Positions 32,228 through 41,435 of a stretch of 64,000 bases of DNA are shown piece after piece. Location of the stretch: the NCBI RefSeq assembly GCF_017795745.1, contig NZ_CP059067.1, forward strand, positions 1,116,001-1,180,000, written 5' to 3'. Within the stretch, counting starts at the first letter, position 1, and the number at the start of each line of letters is the position of its first letter. The stretch comes from Rhizobacter sp. AJA081-3 (lineage in GTDB: Bacteria; Pseudomonadota; Gammaproteobacteria; Burkholderiales; Burkholderiaceae_C). The position numbers and the translations under genes are program-made. Below the pieces are notes generated by a model that did not search any database, had not been told where the DNA came from, and worked only from the letters and a program-made list of their open reading frames with translations.

Positions 32228-32725
32228 ATGAACAAGTCCCTGATCGCAGCCGTCGCCACCGCAGCCACGCTGCTCGCCGCAGGCACCGCACGGGCCGGCG
32301 ACGTCTACTGGTCGATCGGCATCAGCGCGCCTCCGATCGGTACGGTGATCTCCAACGGGCCGGTGTATGCGCCGGCGCCGATCTACGCGCCGGTTCCCGT
32401 GTACTCGCCGCCTCCGGTGGTCTATTCGCCCCCGCCCGTCGTCTATTCGCCGCCTCCCGTGGTCTATCGCCCGGCGCCGCGCGTGGTCTACCCGGCCCCG
32501 GTGGTGGTGAGCCGCCCGGTGCCCATCGGCTACGGCTACTACGGCCGTGGCCCGGGTTGGGGCGACCGCGACCACGACGGCGTGCCGAACCGCTGGGACC
32601 GCTACGACAACCGCGGCTACGGCGACCGCGATCGCGACGGCGTGCCCGATCGCTACGACCGCCGCGATGACCGCCGTGAAGATCGGCGCGACGACCGCCG
32701 CGACAACCGCAAGTACAGCCACTGA
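32228..32725 (+). CDS. Exported Pro/Tyr repeat protein with Asp-rich tail
   Basis: 165 residues. Signal peptide MNKSLIAAVATAATLLAAGTARA. The mature protein has three regions: a short start (GDVYWSIGISAPPIGTVISN), a proline-rich repeat region with PPPVVYS repeated about three times and further PxPVY variants (about residues 45-95), and a charged tail holding two copies of a DRDxDGVPxRxD motif (GDRDHDGVPNRWDRYD and GDRDRDGVPDRYDRRD) that resembles thrombospondin type-3 calcium loops, ending in Asp/Arg pairs. AAGGAG lies 8 nt before the ATG. I do not recognise a function; an envelope or surface protein is the most that can be inferred. Confidence 0.75.
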   Translation: MNKSLIAAVATAATLLAAGTARAGDVYWSIGISAPPIGTVISNGPVYAPAPIYAPVPVYSPPPVVYSPPPVVYSPPPVVYRPAPRVVYPAPVVVSRPVPIGYGYYGRGPGWGDRDHDGVPNRWDRYDNRGYGDRDRDGVPDRYDRRDDRREDRRDDRRDNRKYSH

Positions 32726-32731
32726 AGAATT

Positions 32732-32755
32732 GGACGGGCCTCTCTAGGCCCGTCC
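32732..32755 (+). terminator. Strong hairpin, possible terminator
   Basis: A perfect 9-bp stem GGACGGGCC / GGCCCGTCC around the loop TCTCTA begins 7 bases after the stop of the upstream gene. It is followed by C-rich rather than T-rich sequence, so it lacks the classical tail; it could act as a weak terminator or a 3' end stabiliser. Confidence 0.5.
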
Positions 32756-32843
32756 CCCCAACGAGCGATGCGCACTCGGCGGGGCTCCCCTAGATTTGCT
32801 GCATCGGCTCATCCCGCGCCGATTCCCGCGAAGGAGTCCCTGC

Positions 32844-33011
32844 ATGAAGCACTACGAATCGTACGTGGCCGAGTCCAAGGCCCGTCGCCGCCGCCAGTTC
32901 GCGGTGGGCCTGGTGGGCGTGGTGATGCTGGCCACCCTGGCCGTCACCGCGCTGATGGTCTTCAACCCGCCTGCCATCGCGCGTGCGGCAACCACCTCGA
33001 GCGCCGCATGA
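32844..33011 (+). CDS. Small single-pass membrane protein, unknown function
   Basis: 55 residues. A basic N-terminal segment (ESKARRRRQF) precedes one hydrophobic helix (AVGLVGVVMLATLAVTALMVF, about residues 19-39) and a short Ala/Ser tail, so it should sit in the inner membrane with the N-terminus inside. AAGGAG is 7 nt upstream of the ATG. Its stop overlaps the start of the next small gene as ATGA, the pattern of a real bicistron. I do not recognise the family. Confidence 0.65.
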   Translation: MKHYESYVAESKARRRRQFAVGLVGVVMLATLAVTALMVFNPPAIARAATTSSAA

Positions 33012-33217
33012 ACCGCCACACGCCCTCCCCGACGGTGGTCTGGCCCTACCGGCCGCGCAACACCCGCCCGGCCGCCGAGCCGCCGCCCCGGCTTGAACGC
33101 GGCGACGATGGCTTCGACGACGCGGCCGCCCGCCTGGCCGGCCCGGGCCGCGATCTCCAGCAGACCATGGCCGCGATGGTGCGCATCGCGCTCGCGCAGA
33201 CCGACCTGGCGCACTGA
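33008..33217 (+). CDS. Small hypothetical protein
   Basis: 69 residues. Pro/Arg-rich first half (VVWPYRPRNTRPAAEPPPR) and a helical, amphipathic second half (LQQTMAAMVRIALAQTDLAH). No signal peptide or membrane segment. The ATG overlaps the stop of the 55-residue membrane protein by four bases (ATGA), so the two are probably translated together and may interact. I do not recognise it. The 107 bp from its stop to the end of the LytTR gene on the other strand hold no convincing gene. Confidence 0.55.
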   Translation: MNRHTPSPTVVWPYRPRNTRPAAEPPPRLERGDDGFDDAAARLAGPGRDLQQTMAAMVRIALAQTDLAH

Positions 33218-33324
33218 GCCGCCGAAGGGAGGAGCCTATGCCATTGCGCACCGTATGGGGCTCATCCTCAGGCCGATGCTGGCCAGCTTCGCAGGGCCTT
33301 CGCTCTGGCCTGAGCGCCACGCGC

Positions 33325-34140
33325 TCACATCGGCTTGAACCGGTGCGCGTAGAGCCGGCTGACGGTCAGCTTGTCGCCGTGGCCGCGCAGCGTGAGGGTC
33401 AGCTTGCCTGACTCGTCGCGCAGTGCCGAGGCGATGGCATCGGCGCGCACCACGGTGCCGCGGTGCACCTGCCAGAAGCGGTCGGGGTCCAGTTGCGGCA
33501 GCAGTTCGCGCAGCGAAGTGCGGATCAAGTGCTCGCGTTCGGCCGTGATGACCCGCACGTACTTGTCGGCGGCCTCGAAGTACAGCACTTCCTGCACCGG
33601 CACCATGTGGATCGCCGCGCCGACACCGGCCTGGATGACATTCAGGCGAGCGGCCGTGCTGGCCGCGGCTCCCCCCAGACCCGGCGCGCCGAGCAGCGCC
33701 CTGAGCTGCGACAGCGCCGACTCCACGGCGGCACCGCCCTGCGGCTCGCTGCGGAACTCGAGCGCCGCACGCAGCCGCGCGCAGGTCTGCGCCAGCCGCT
33801 CGGGCTGCACGGGCTTGAGCACGTAGTCGACAGCCGCCTGTTCGAAGGCCTGCAGGGCGTACTGGTCGTAGGCGGTGACGAACACCAGCAGCGGCGGCGC
33901 CTCGCCCTCCGGCCAGTCCTCGCCGATCGCCTGCGCCGCCTCCAGCCCGTCCATGCCGGGCATGCGGATGTCGAGGAACACGATGTCGGGCCGCAGCGCC
34001 AGCGACTGTTCGACGGCCGCCGCGCCGTGGGACACGTTGGCGACGACCCGCAGGTCGGGCCACAGGCGCGCCAGTTCCGCCTGCAGGTGGGCGGCGAGCA
34101 AGGCTTCGTCCTCGGCAATCAGGGCGGTCGGTGCGTTCAT
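33325..34140 (-). CDS. LytTR-family response regulator (AlgR/LytR type)
   Basis: 271 residues. Receiver domain 1-125 with acidic pocket ALIAEDEALL, Asp in DIVFLDIRMPGMDGLE and Lys in VDYVLKPVQPERL. The C-terminal LytTR DNA-binding domain spans about 168-271 (VQEVLYFEAADKYVRVITAE, LRELLPQLDPDRFWQVHRGT). Members bind direct repeats and control exopolysaccharide, motility or virulence genes. It lies directly behind its sensor gene with a 4-nt overlap, as algR-like genes often do in Burkholderiales. The targets cannot be told here. Confidence 0.9.
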   Translation of the reverse strand: MNAPTALIAEDEALLAAHLQAELARLWPDLRVVANVSHGAAAVEQSLALRPDIVFLDIRMPGMDGLEAAQAIGEDWPEGEAPPLLVFVTAYDQYALQAFEQAAVDYVLKPVQPERLAQTCARLRAALEFRSEPQGGAAVESALSQLRALLGAPGLGGAAASTAARLNVIQAGVGAAIHMVPVQEVLYFEAADKYVRVITAEREHLIRTSLRELLPQLDPDRFWQVHRGTVVRADAIASALRDESGKLTLTLRGHGDKLTVSRLYAHRFKPM

Positions 34141-35228
34141 GGCGTGATGGGCAGGTGGATCGTGGCGAGAGTGCCGCCTCGGCCGTCGTCGGCGGCTTCC
34201 AGTCGCAGGCCGGCGCGCTCGCCGTACAGGGTGGCCAGGCGCTCGCGAACCTGCTGCAGGCCGAAGTGCGTGCCGTCGGCGGACGGTTCGGACAGGCCCG
34301 TGCCGGTGTCGCGCACTCGCAGCACGAGCACATCGCCTTCGCGCGAGGCCTCCAGCTCGATCCGCCCACCCTCGACCTTCGGCTCCAGACCGTGGCGGAT
34401 GCTGTTCTCCACCAGCGGCTGCAGCAACAGCGGTGGCACCGGCAGGCTGGCGAGTTCGTCGGGCAACGCCAACTGCGTCTGCAGCCGCTCACCCATGCGC
34501 ACCTTCATCAGCGCCAGGTAGTCGGCGATCCGCGAGAACTCGGCCGACAGCGCATGCTGCCCGGCGCGCGAGGCATTCAGCGTGGCCCTCAGGAAGGCGA
34601 TCAGCTGGTCGAGCATGGCCTGCGCGCGCGGCGGGTCCAGCGCGATCAGCACGCGCAGGTTGGCCAGCGTGTTGAAGAGCATGTGAGGCTCGAGCTGCGA
34701 TTCCAGCAGTCGCAGCTGCGCCTGGGCTGCATGGCGCTGCGCTTCCTGCGCCTGCGCCGCGATGGTGGCGAGCCGGCTGCGCGTGTAGAAGAAGTAAGTG
34801 GCCAGCACGCCGGGCACGAGCGAGAACGCCACCAGCGAGATGGCACGCACCGGCCCTTCGAACAGCAGCCCGGGGGCGTTCAGGCCGGTGATCAGATTGC
34901 CGATCGTGTGGCCGGTCTGGTAGCCGAGCACCGTGCCGAGCACCAGCACTCCCGCCATCCACGGCAAGCCCGGCCACTGAGGGTGCGCCATGGGCCCGCG
35001 GCGCTGCAGCCAGCGCGCCGTGAGCATCCGGCCGGCATCGATGAAGAACCAGCAGCCGAAGGTGATCGGCACCGCATAGGCCATCGAGACACCCAGCTTG
35101 TGCGGCTGCGCCAACGCGAAGAGCAGTGCGATGCCGATGCCGATCGCCAGCACCTTCAGCCCGCGCCAGGCGAAGCTGCGCCAGGGCGATGCGGCCAGGG
35201 TGTGCGCGGGGGAGGTCATGGGCCGCAT
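34137..35228 (-). CDS. LytS/AlgZ-like sensor histidine kinase
   Basis: 363 residues. Four to five hydrophobic helices occupy about residues 20-140. The His_kinase family domain follows: LESQLEPHMLFNTLANLRVL, with the conserved His in PHMLFNTLAN (family form PHFLFNTLN), then DYLALMKVRMGERLQ, PPLLLQPLVENSIRHGLEPK (N box), and a HATPase with VRDTGTGLSEPS. Proteins of this type pair with LytTR regulators. Its stop overlaps the regulator start (ATGA). Ligand unknown. Confidence 0.9.
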   Translation of the reverse strand: MRPMTSPAHTLAASPWRSFAWRGLKVLAIGIGIALLFALAQPHKLGVSMAYAVPITFGCWFFIDAGRMLTARWLQRRGPMAHPQWPGLPWMAGVLVLGTVLGYQTGHTIGNLITGLNAPGLLFEGPVRAISLVAFSLVPGVLATYFFYTRSRLATIAAQAQEAQRHAAQAQLRLLESQLEPHMLFNTLANLRVLIALDPPRAQAMLDQLIAFLRATLNASRAGQHALSAEFSRIADYLALMKVRMGERLQTQLALPDELASLPVPPLLLQPLVENSIRHGLEPKVEGGRIELEASREGDVLVLRVRDTGTGLSEPSADGTHFGLQQVRERLATLYGERAGLRLEAADDGRGGTLATIHLPITP

Positions 35229-35321
35229 TCTGGCGCCGGCCGGAGGCGGCGTCGTGGCGGCTGCGACAGGCGGGGCTCCCAGGTCGCGAAACGCCGGGCT
35301 CGCGGTGCCAGTTGTATCGCC

Positions 35322-35810
35322 TCAGCCCGCCTCGAGCCGCGCGCGGATGGCCTCGACGCGCGCGCGGTTGACGCCGAAGTCCTTGCGCCCCATGCGCGAC
35401 GCCGAGCGCACGTGGATCACGCCGGCGCGCGGGTCGAACCAGAACTCGGTGTCGTCGACGAACTTCATCCAGCGGGTCTCGAACTGCACGTGCAGGTAGC
35501 CGGGGTCGCTCTTGGCCACCTTGGCGCCTTGCATGCCCTCGCAGATGCGCCGGATGCGCTCCAGCGTCTGCGGCCCTCCGTCGGTGGCATTGAAAGGCGC
35601 GATGGCGGCATAGGCCCGCTGGGGATTGTCGGGATAGAGCGCGGCCTGGCTGCTCACGCTGTTCGGCGTCGTCGATGGCGGCTTGAGGCGGCCGTCACGC
35701 GCGCCGAGGTCGCCCGGCAAGCGCCCGCGCAGCAGGCCGAGTTGCGCCGCGAGGCCCACGGCCAGCGCCAGCAGCACGATGACGAGGAGCGTCGTCTTGA
35801 GAATGGCCAT
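35322..35810 (-). CDS. DUF1499 family protein
   Basis: 162 residues. One N-terminal membrane anchor (LLVIVLLALAVGLAAQLGLL) followed by the DUF1499 domain: TTPNSVSSQAALYPDN, VKSDPGYLHVQFETRWMKFV (here AKSDPGYLHVQFETRWMKFV), DDTEFWFDPRAGVIHVRSAS and GRKDFGVNRARVEAIR. The function of the family is not established. The chosen start MAILKTT leaves the membrane helix at the correct distance. It is divergent from the M14 peptidase gene across 127 bp that contain a 15-bp inverted repeat. Confidence 0.85.
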   Translation of the reverse strand: MAILKTTLLVIVLLALAVGLAAQLGLLRGRLPGDLGARDGRLKPPSTTPNSVSSQAALYPDNPQRAYAAIAPFNATDGGPQTLERIRRICEGMQGAKVAKSDPGYLHVQFETRWMKFVDDTEFWFDPRAGVIHVRSASRMGRKDFGVNRARVEAIRARLEAG

Positions 35811-35815
35811 GAACG

Positions 35816-35942
35816 GGCATCGAAGAATGGTTTGCCCCGATTGTGCGGTGCGCGCGGCTCCCGCGCCGACCCTCGCCCCCGGGCCGTCGCCAATAGGTCG
35901 CCTATAGTGCCCGCTCCCGGTGCCCGCCCATTCTTCGATGCC
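35816..35942. repeat. 15-bp inverted repeat flanking a divergent promoter
   Basis: GGCATCGAAGAATGG at 35816-35830 and its exact reverse complement CCATTCTTCGATGCC at 35928-35942 lie at the two starts of the divergent genes: the first is 5 bp from the DUF1499 ATG, the second overlaps the peptidase ATG at 35938. Each gene therefore has the same 15 bases at its start. A TATAGT -10-like hexamer (35903-35908) lies before the peptidase gene. Confidence 0.6.
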
Positions 35943-37731
35943 GATGCCACAGCCGACGTCCCGACGCCCCGGATGGGGATTCGCCCCTGTGCCATGGGCA
36001 CTGGCGGCTGCCGCCTTGCTGGCTGCCTGCGCAAGCGCGCCGCCGGCCGGCACGGCCGTGCAGACGCGCCCGGCGTCCCAGGTGCCCGCTCCCCTGGGCG
36101 GCCCGAGCCCGGCGGGGCCCGTGCCGGCACGGCCGGCCCAGCCTGTGGCGCCGCCCGCAACTGCGCCTGCCGCCGCCATCGAGGTGCCGGCCCCCACGGA
36201 AGCCCCGGCACTGGCCGCGCGCTTCCCGGACCCGCCGGTGCGCTACGCCACTCCCGCGTTCGCGACCGGCCGGCAGGCCTTCACGAGCAGCGCCGAAATG
36301 CAGTCGATGCTGCGCGAGCTCGCCCGCGAGACACCGCCACCGACCCGCGTGCAACTGCTCTCGCCGGGCCAGTCGCAGAGCGGCCAGCCGATCGAGGCGA
36401 TGCTGCTCACGCGCCTGGGCGATGCCGCCAGCGCTGCCCTGCGCAGCACCGCCCGGCCGACGGTGATGCTGATCGGCCAGCAGCATGGCGACGAGCCGGC
36501 CGGCAGCGAAGCCCTGCTGGTGCTGGCCCGGCAGCTGGCGCAGGGCCCTCTCGCGCCGCTGCTCGATCGCCTCAACGTGCTGATCGTGCCGCGCGCCAAC
36601 CCCGACGGCGCGCAGGCGGGCCGGCGCGCCACCGCCAGCGGCCTGGACGCCAATCGCGACCACCTGCTGCTGCGCACGCCCGAGGCGCAGGCGATCGCCG
36701 CCCTGATGCGCGACTACGAGCCGATGGTCGTCGCCGATGCGCACGAATACCCGGCGGCGGGCCTGTACCTCGACAAGTTCGGTGCCGTCGCGCGGGCCGA
36801 TGTGCTGCTGCAGTACGCCACTGCCGGCAACGTCCACGAGTTCGTGACCCGGGCGGCCGAAGAGTGGTTCCGCCAGCCTCTGCTGGCCAGCCTGCAGCGC
36901 GAGGGGCTGAGCAGCGACTGGTACCACACGCTGGCGTCCGCTGCCGACGATCGCCGCGTGGCCATGGGCGGCACGCGCCCCGACATGGGCCGCAACGTGA
37001 GCGGCCTGCGCCATGCGGTGAGCCTGCTGATCGAGTCGCGCGGTGTCGGCCTCGGCAGGGCGCATTTCGCGCGCCGCGTGCACACACAGGTGGTGGCGAT
37101 GACGAGCGTGCTGCAGAGTGCCGCCGCGCGTGCCGACGATCTCGTCAAGCTGCGCCGCTTCGTCGACAGCGAGGTCAGCCGGCTGGCCTGCCAGGGCGAG
37201 GTCGTCGTCGAGGCAGCCGCCACGCCCAGCGAATACCCGCTGCGCCTGCTCGACCCGCAGACCGGTGCCGACAGGTCGGTCTCGGTCGCCTGGGATTCGG
37301 CGCTGCAGCTGCAGGTGCTGAAGTCGCGCGCGCGTCCCTGCGGCTACTGGCTGGCGGCCGGCGAGCGCGAGGCCATGCTGCGCCTGCGCGCGCTCGGGCT
37401 ATCGGTGCAGCGCGTCGATGCCAACGGCGTCGTGCGCGGCGAGACCTACCGCGAGACTTCGCGTGCCACTGTGCCGGCCTCGGACGGCCCGCCGAGTGCG
37501 GCCGACGGCGGCGGCGTCGTGCTGGTGCAGGTGGAGGCCGTGCCGGCGCTGGTCGACGTGGCGCCGGGCAGCTGGTATGTGCCGCTGGACCAGCCGCTGG
37601 CCTACCTGGCCGTGGCGGCGCTGGAGCCTGACACGCCGAGCAGCTATGTCGCCGGTGGCGTGGTGAGCCGCGTCGACAATGTGGCGCGCGTCCTGGCCCG
37701 GCCCGCCTTCAAGGTCTCCGCGGTGCCGTGA
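35938..37731 (+). CDS. M14-family zinc carboxypeptidase lipoprotein
   Basis: 597 residues. The signal peptide ends in a lipobox (ALLAAC, Cys at about residue 33), so it is a lipoprotein; a Pro/Ala-rich linker follows to about residue 80. The metallopeptidase domain has the HxxE zinc pair in QQHGDEPAGSE (His 183, Glu 186), RANPDGAQAGRR, LDANRDHLLL, the third zinc His in ADAHEYPAAG, and the catalytic Glu in LLIESRGVG near 365. The C-terminal 200 residues form an additional beta-rich region. A GTG at 35920 is an alternative start. Substrate unknown; peptidoglycan or peptide trimming is possible. Confidence 0.85.
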   Translation: MPMPQPTSRRPGWGFAPVPWALAAAALLAACASAPPAGTAVQTRPASQVPAPLGGPSPAGPVPARPAQPVAPPATAPAAAIEVPAPTEAPALAARFPDPPVRYATPAFATGRQAFTSSAEMQSMLRELARETPPPTRVQLLSPGQSQSGQPIEAMLLTRLGDAASAALRSTARPTVMLIGQQHGDEPAGSEALLVLARQLAQGPLAPLLDRLNVLIVPRANPDGAQAGRRATASGLDANRDHLLLRTPEAQAIAALMRDYEPMVVADAHEYPAAGLYLDKFGAVARADVLLQYATAGNVHEFVTRAAEEWFRQPLLASLQREGLSSDWYHTLASAADDRRVAMGGTRPDMGRNVSGLRHAVSLLIESRGVGLGRAHFARRVHTQVVAMTSVLQSAAARADDLVKLRRFVDSEVSRLACQGEVVVEAAATPSEYPLRLLDPQTGADRSVSVAWDSALQLQVLKSRARPCGYWLAAGEREAMLRLRALGLSVQRVDANGVVRGETYRETSRATVPASDGPPSAADGGGVVLVQVEAVPALVDVAPGSWYVPLDQPLAYLAVAALEPDTPSSYVAGGVVSRVDNVARVLARPAFKVSAVP

Positions 37732-37740
37732 TCGGCGAAC

Positions 37741-39313
37741 TCAGCGGCGCCGCGAGCCGCCGCCGAGGATGCCGCCGAGCACGCCGCGGATGATCTCGCG
37801 GCCCACCGCCGAGCCCACGCTGCGCATCGCCGAACGTGCGGCCGATTCGGCCAGCCCTTCGCGCTTGCCGCCGCGCGGGCCGGTGGAGCCGAACAGCACG
37901 TCCTTCAATCCGCCGAGCATGCCGCCGCCTTCTTCGGCAGGCGCCTGCCGGCTGGCCTGGCCGGGCAGGGGCTTGCTGGCCTTGACGGCGTTCTCGGCCT
38001 CGCTGGCCATGTCTTTCGCGACCTCGGCGCTCTGCGCGGCGCGGCCCTTGAGCTTCTCGTAGGCCGACTCGCGATCCACCGTCTTCTCGTACACGCCGGC
38101 CACCAGCGAGCCGGCGATCAGCGCCTTGCGCTGGTCGGGCGTGATCGGGCCGATCTGGCTGCCCGGCGGGATCACGAACACGCGCTCGGTGACGCTCGGC
38201 CGGCCCTTGGCGTCGAGGAAGCTCACCAGCGCCTCGCCCACGGCCAGCTCGGTGATCGCCGTCTCGATGTCGAGCTTGGGGTTGGCGCGCATCGTCGTCG
38301 CCGCGGCCTTGACGGCCTTCTGGTCGCGCGGGGTGAATGCGCGCAGCGCATGCTGCACGCGGTTGCCGAGCTGGCCCAGCACCGACTCGGGGATGTCGAG
38401 CGGGTTCTGGGTGATGAAATAGACGCCGACGCCCTTGGAGCGGATCAAACGCACGACCTGCTCGATGCGCGCCAGCAGCGCCTTGGGCGCATCGTTGAAC
38501 AGCAGGTGGGCCTCGTCGAAGAAGAACACGAACTTCGGCTTGTCGAGATCGCCCACCTCGGGCAGCGCCTCGAACAGCTCCGACAGCAGCCACAGCAGGA
38601 ACGTGCCGTAGAGCCGCGGGCTCTGCATCAGACGATCGGCCGCCAATATGTTGATCGTGCCGAGGCCCGCGGCGTCGCAGCGGATCATGTCGGCGAGATC
38701 GAGCGCGGGCTCGCCGAAGAAGCCCTGCCCGCCCTGCTGATCGAGCATCAGGAGCTGACGCTGGATGGTGCCGACCGACTGCTTGCTGACATTGCCGAAC
38801 TCGGTGGTGAGCTGGCCGGCATTCTCCGCCAGCCATTGCAGCAGGGCCTGGAGATCCTTGAAATCGAGCAGCAGCAGGCCCTGCTCGTCGGCGACCTTGA
38901 AGGCGATGTTGAGGACGCCTTCCTGGGTTTCGTTGAGCTGGAGGAGCCGCGCCATGAGAACGGGGCCCACTTCGCTCACGGTCGTGCGGATCGGATGGCC
39001 CTTTTCGCCGAACAGGTCCCAGTAGGTCGTCGGAAAGGCGCGCCCCGCATAGCCTTCGATTCCCATCTGCTTCGCGCGCTCGACGGCCTTCGGATTGTCG
39101 CCGCCCGGCTGGCTGACGCCCGACAGGTCACCCTTCACGTCGGCCATGAACACGGGCACGCCGAAGGCGGAGAAGCCCTCGGCGATGGTCTGCAAAGGTC
39201 ACGGTCTTGCCGGTGCCGGTGGCGCCGGTGATCAGGCCATGGCGATTGGCCAGGCCGGGCAGCAGGTGGCATTCGATGTCGCCGTGTTGGGCAACCAGGA
39301 TCGGTTCGGGCAT
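37741..39313 (-). pseudogene. HerA-like DUF853 ATPase, split by a one-base frameshift
   Basis: Read as one gene this is a DUF853 (helicase HerA-type) ATPase of about 523 residues. The first part, from ATG 39313, gives [20 protein letters not shown] and [17 protein letters not shown], including the Walker A loop. The frame then breaks, and the rest continues one frame over as [20 protein letters not shown] and onward through [16 protein letters not shown] (Walker B), to a Gly/Arg-rich end. The break is at the AAA run 39194-39196: removing one A restores ...[13 protein letters not shown]. The 484-residue remainder has no ATP-binding loop. Either a sequencing error in a short homopolymer or a recent inactivation. 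Family members are found in many proteobacteria; biological role unsettled. Confidence 0.85.
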
Positions 39314-39352
39314 CGCGGGCTCCTGCGAAAGGGGCAGTTCTGGGACGGCACG

Positions 39353-39358
39353 TAAAAT
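39353..39358 (+). promoter_or_regulatory. Possible -10 element upstream of yebC
   Basis: TAAAAT matches a sigma-70 -10 element five of six. The -35 region is weak. It lies 74 bp before the yebC start and just behind the divergent ATPase gene, where a promoter is needed for the yebC cluster. Confidence 0.4.
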
Positions 39359-39432
39359 CGCAGTCTATCGAACTATCCAGGCCAGCCGCCCAAGCAGCGG
39401 CGCTGCCGCACAGGAGCGAGGACTCAACACTT

Positions 39433-40158
39433 ATGGCCGGTCATTCCAAGTGGGCCAACATCCAGCATCGCAAGGGCCGCCAGGACGAGAAGCGCGGCAA
39501 GGTCTGGACCCGCATCATCCGTGAAATCATGGTCGCGGCCCGCCAGGGCGGCGGCGACATGGCCATGAACCCGCGCCTGCGCCTGGCGGTGGACAAGGCC
39601 AAGGCGGCCAACATGCCGGCCGACACGATCAAGAAGAACATCGACAAGGCCACCGGCAACCTCGAGGGCGTGAGCTACGAGGAGATCCGCTACGAGGGTT
39701 ACGGCATCGGCGGCGCGGCGATCATCGTCGACTGCATGACCGACAACCGCGTGCGCACGGTGGCCGAGGTGCGCCACGCCTTCAGCAAGTACGGCGGCAA
39801 CCTGGGCACCGAGGGCTCGGTGGCCTTCCAGTTCAAGCACTGCGGGCAGTTCGTGTTCGCCCCCGGCACCAGCGAGGACAAGGTGATGGAAGTCGCCCTG
39901 GACGCCGGCGCCGAGGACGTGGTCACCGGCGAGGACGGCTCGATCGAGGTGCTGTGCGCGCCGCCCGGTTTCGAGGCGGTGAAGGCGGCGCTCGAGGGCG
40001 CGGGCCTGAAGCCCGAGATCGCCGAGGTGACGATGCGCGCCGAGAACAGCATCCCGCTGGCCGGCGACGACGCGCAGCGCATGCAGAAGCTGCTCGACGT
40101 CATCGAGGACCTCGACGACGTGCAGGACGTCTATCACAACGCCGAGATTGCCGAATGA
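39433..40158 (+). CDS. yebC: YebC/PmpR family protein
   Basis: 241 residues. Start [20 protein letters not shown] is almost invariant in the family, followed by [16 protein letters not shown] and the acidic C-terminal domain ending [14 protein letters not shown]. Members are DNA-binding regulators and, in recent work, translation factors that relieve ribosome stalling at proline-rich stretches. It is the first gene of a packed plus-strand cluster; its stop overlaps the purD start as ATGA. Confidence 0.95.
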   Translation: MAGHSKWANIQHRKGRQDEKRGKVWTRIIREIMVAARQGGGDMAMNPRLRLAVDKAKAANMPADTIKKNIDKATGNLEGVSYEEIRYEGYGIGGAAIIVDCMTDNRVRTVAEVRHAFSKYGGNLGTEGSVAFQFKHCGQFVFAPGTSEDKVMEVALDAGAEDVVTGEDGSIEVLCAPPGFEAVKAALEGAGLKPEIAEVTMRAENSIPLAGDDAQRMQKLLDVIEDLDDVQDVYHNAEIAE

Positions 40159-41435
40159 AAGTCCTGGTGATCGGCGGCGGCGGCCGCGAGCATGCACTGG
40201 CCTGGAAGCTGGTGCAGTCGCCCAAGGTGCAGACGGTCTACGTCGCGCCGGGCAACGGCGGCACCGCGCTCGACAAGCGGCTGCACAACGTGGCGATCAC
40301 CGACCACGACGCGCTGGCCGATTTCGCCGTCGCCGAGAAGATCGTGCTGACGGTGGTCGGGCCCGAGGCGCCGCTGGCCGGCGGCGTGGTCGACACCTTC
40401 CGCGCGCGCGGCCTGCGCGTGTTCGGGCCGACGAAGGCCGCGGCGCAGCTGGAAAGCTCCAAGGCCTTCGCCAAGGAGTTCATGAAGCGCCACGGCATCC
40501 CGACCGCGGCCTACGAGACCTTCTCGGACGCCGCGGCGGCGCACGCCTACGTCGACCGGCGCGGCGCGCCCATCGTCATCAAGGCCGACGGCCTGGCGGC
40601 CGGCAAGGGCGTGGTGGTCGCCACCACGCTGGCCGAGGCGCACGAGGCGATCGACTGGATGTTGCTGGACAACAAGCTCGGCGTCACCCACAACCAGGGC
40701 GGCGCACGGGTGGTGATCGAGGACTTCCTCGAAGGCGAGGAAGCCAGTTTCATCGTGCTGGCGGACGGCAGGAACGTCGTCGCGCTGGCCACCAGCCAGG
40801 ACCACAAGCGCCTGCACGACCACGACCAGGGCCCCAACACCGGCGGCATGGGCGCCTACTCGCCCGCGCCCGTGGTCACGCCCAACGTGCATGCGCGCGT
40901 GATGCACGAGATCATCCTGCCCACGCTGGCCGGCATGACGGCCGACGGCCTGCCGTTCACCGGCTTCCTCTACGCCGGGCTGATGATCGACGCGCAGGGC
41001 CAGCCGCGCACGGTGGAGTTCAACTGCCGCATGGGCGACCCCGAGACGCAGCCGATCATGATGCGGCTGAAGAGCGACTTGTTCGACGTGCTGATGCACG
41101 CCACCGCCGGCACGCTCGACCAGGTCGAGCTCGACTGGGACCGCCGCGTGGCGCTGGGCGTGGTGATGGCCGCGCACGGCTACCCGCTGACGCCGCGCAA
41201 GGGCGACGCCATCACCGGTCTGCCGGCCGAAGCCGACGATGCGATGGTGTTCCACGCCGGTACCGCGCTGGACAAGGGGCAGCTCACCGTCAATGGTGGG
41301 CGCGTGCTGTGCGTCACCGCGCTGGGCGACTCCGTCAAGCAGGCGCAGACGCGGGCCTACGAAGCACTGCGAACGATCCGCTTCGACGGCGCGCAGTACC
41401 GCGGCGACATCGGCTTTCGCGCGATCAAGCGCTAG
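40155..41435 (+). CDS. purD: Phosphoribosylamine--glycine ligase
   Basis: 426 residues. Second step of purine synthesis: joins glycine to phosphoribosylamine using ATP. N-terminus [22 protein letters not shown]-grasp features [16 protein letters not shown], and the GARS signature [17 protein letters not shown] then [15 protein letters not shown] 40155 overlaps the yebC stop by four bases. The acyltransferase gene begins at the very next base after the stop. Confidence 0.96.
   Translation: MKVLVIGGGGREHALAWKLVQSPKVQTVYVAPGNGGTALDKRLHNVAITDHDALADFAVAEKIVLTVVGPEAPLAGGVVDTFRARGLRVFGPTKAAAQLESSKAFAKEFMKRHGIPTAAYETFSDAAAAHAYVDRRGAPIVIKADGLAAGKGVVVATTLAEAHEAIDWMLLDNKLGVTHNQGGARVVIEDFLEGEEASFIVLADGRNVVALATSQDHKRLHDHDQGPNTGGMGAYSPAPVVTPNVHARVMHEIILPTLAGMTADGLPFTGFLYAGLMIDAQGQPRTVEFNCRMGDPETQPIMMRLKSDLFDVLMHATAGTLDQVELDWDRRVALGVVMAAHGYPLTPRKGDAITGLPAEADDAMVFHAGTALDKGQLTVNGGRVLCVTALGDSVKQAQTRAYEALRTIRFDGAQYRGDIGFRAIKR

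Noticed and set aside
33238-33411. 57-codon frame with GGAGG before its ATG, behind the two tiny genes
   Set aside because: Half of it lies antisense to the conserved end of the LytTR regulator gene and its composition follows that shadow frame.
34131-37631. Very long open frame on the plus strand spanning several genes
   Set aside because: It is antisense to or out of frame with recognised genes; the lack of stops is an effect of high GC and the translation is Arg/Ala/Gly-rich without domains.
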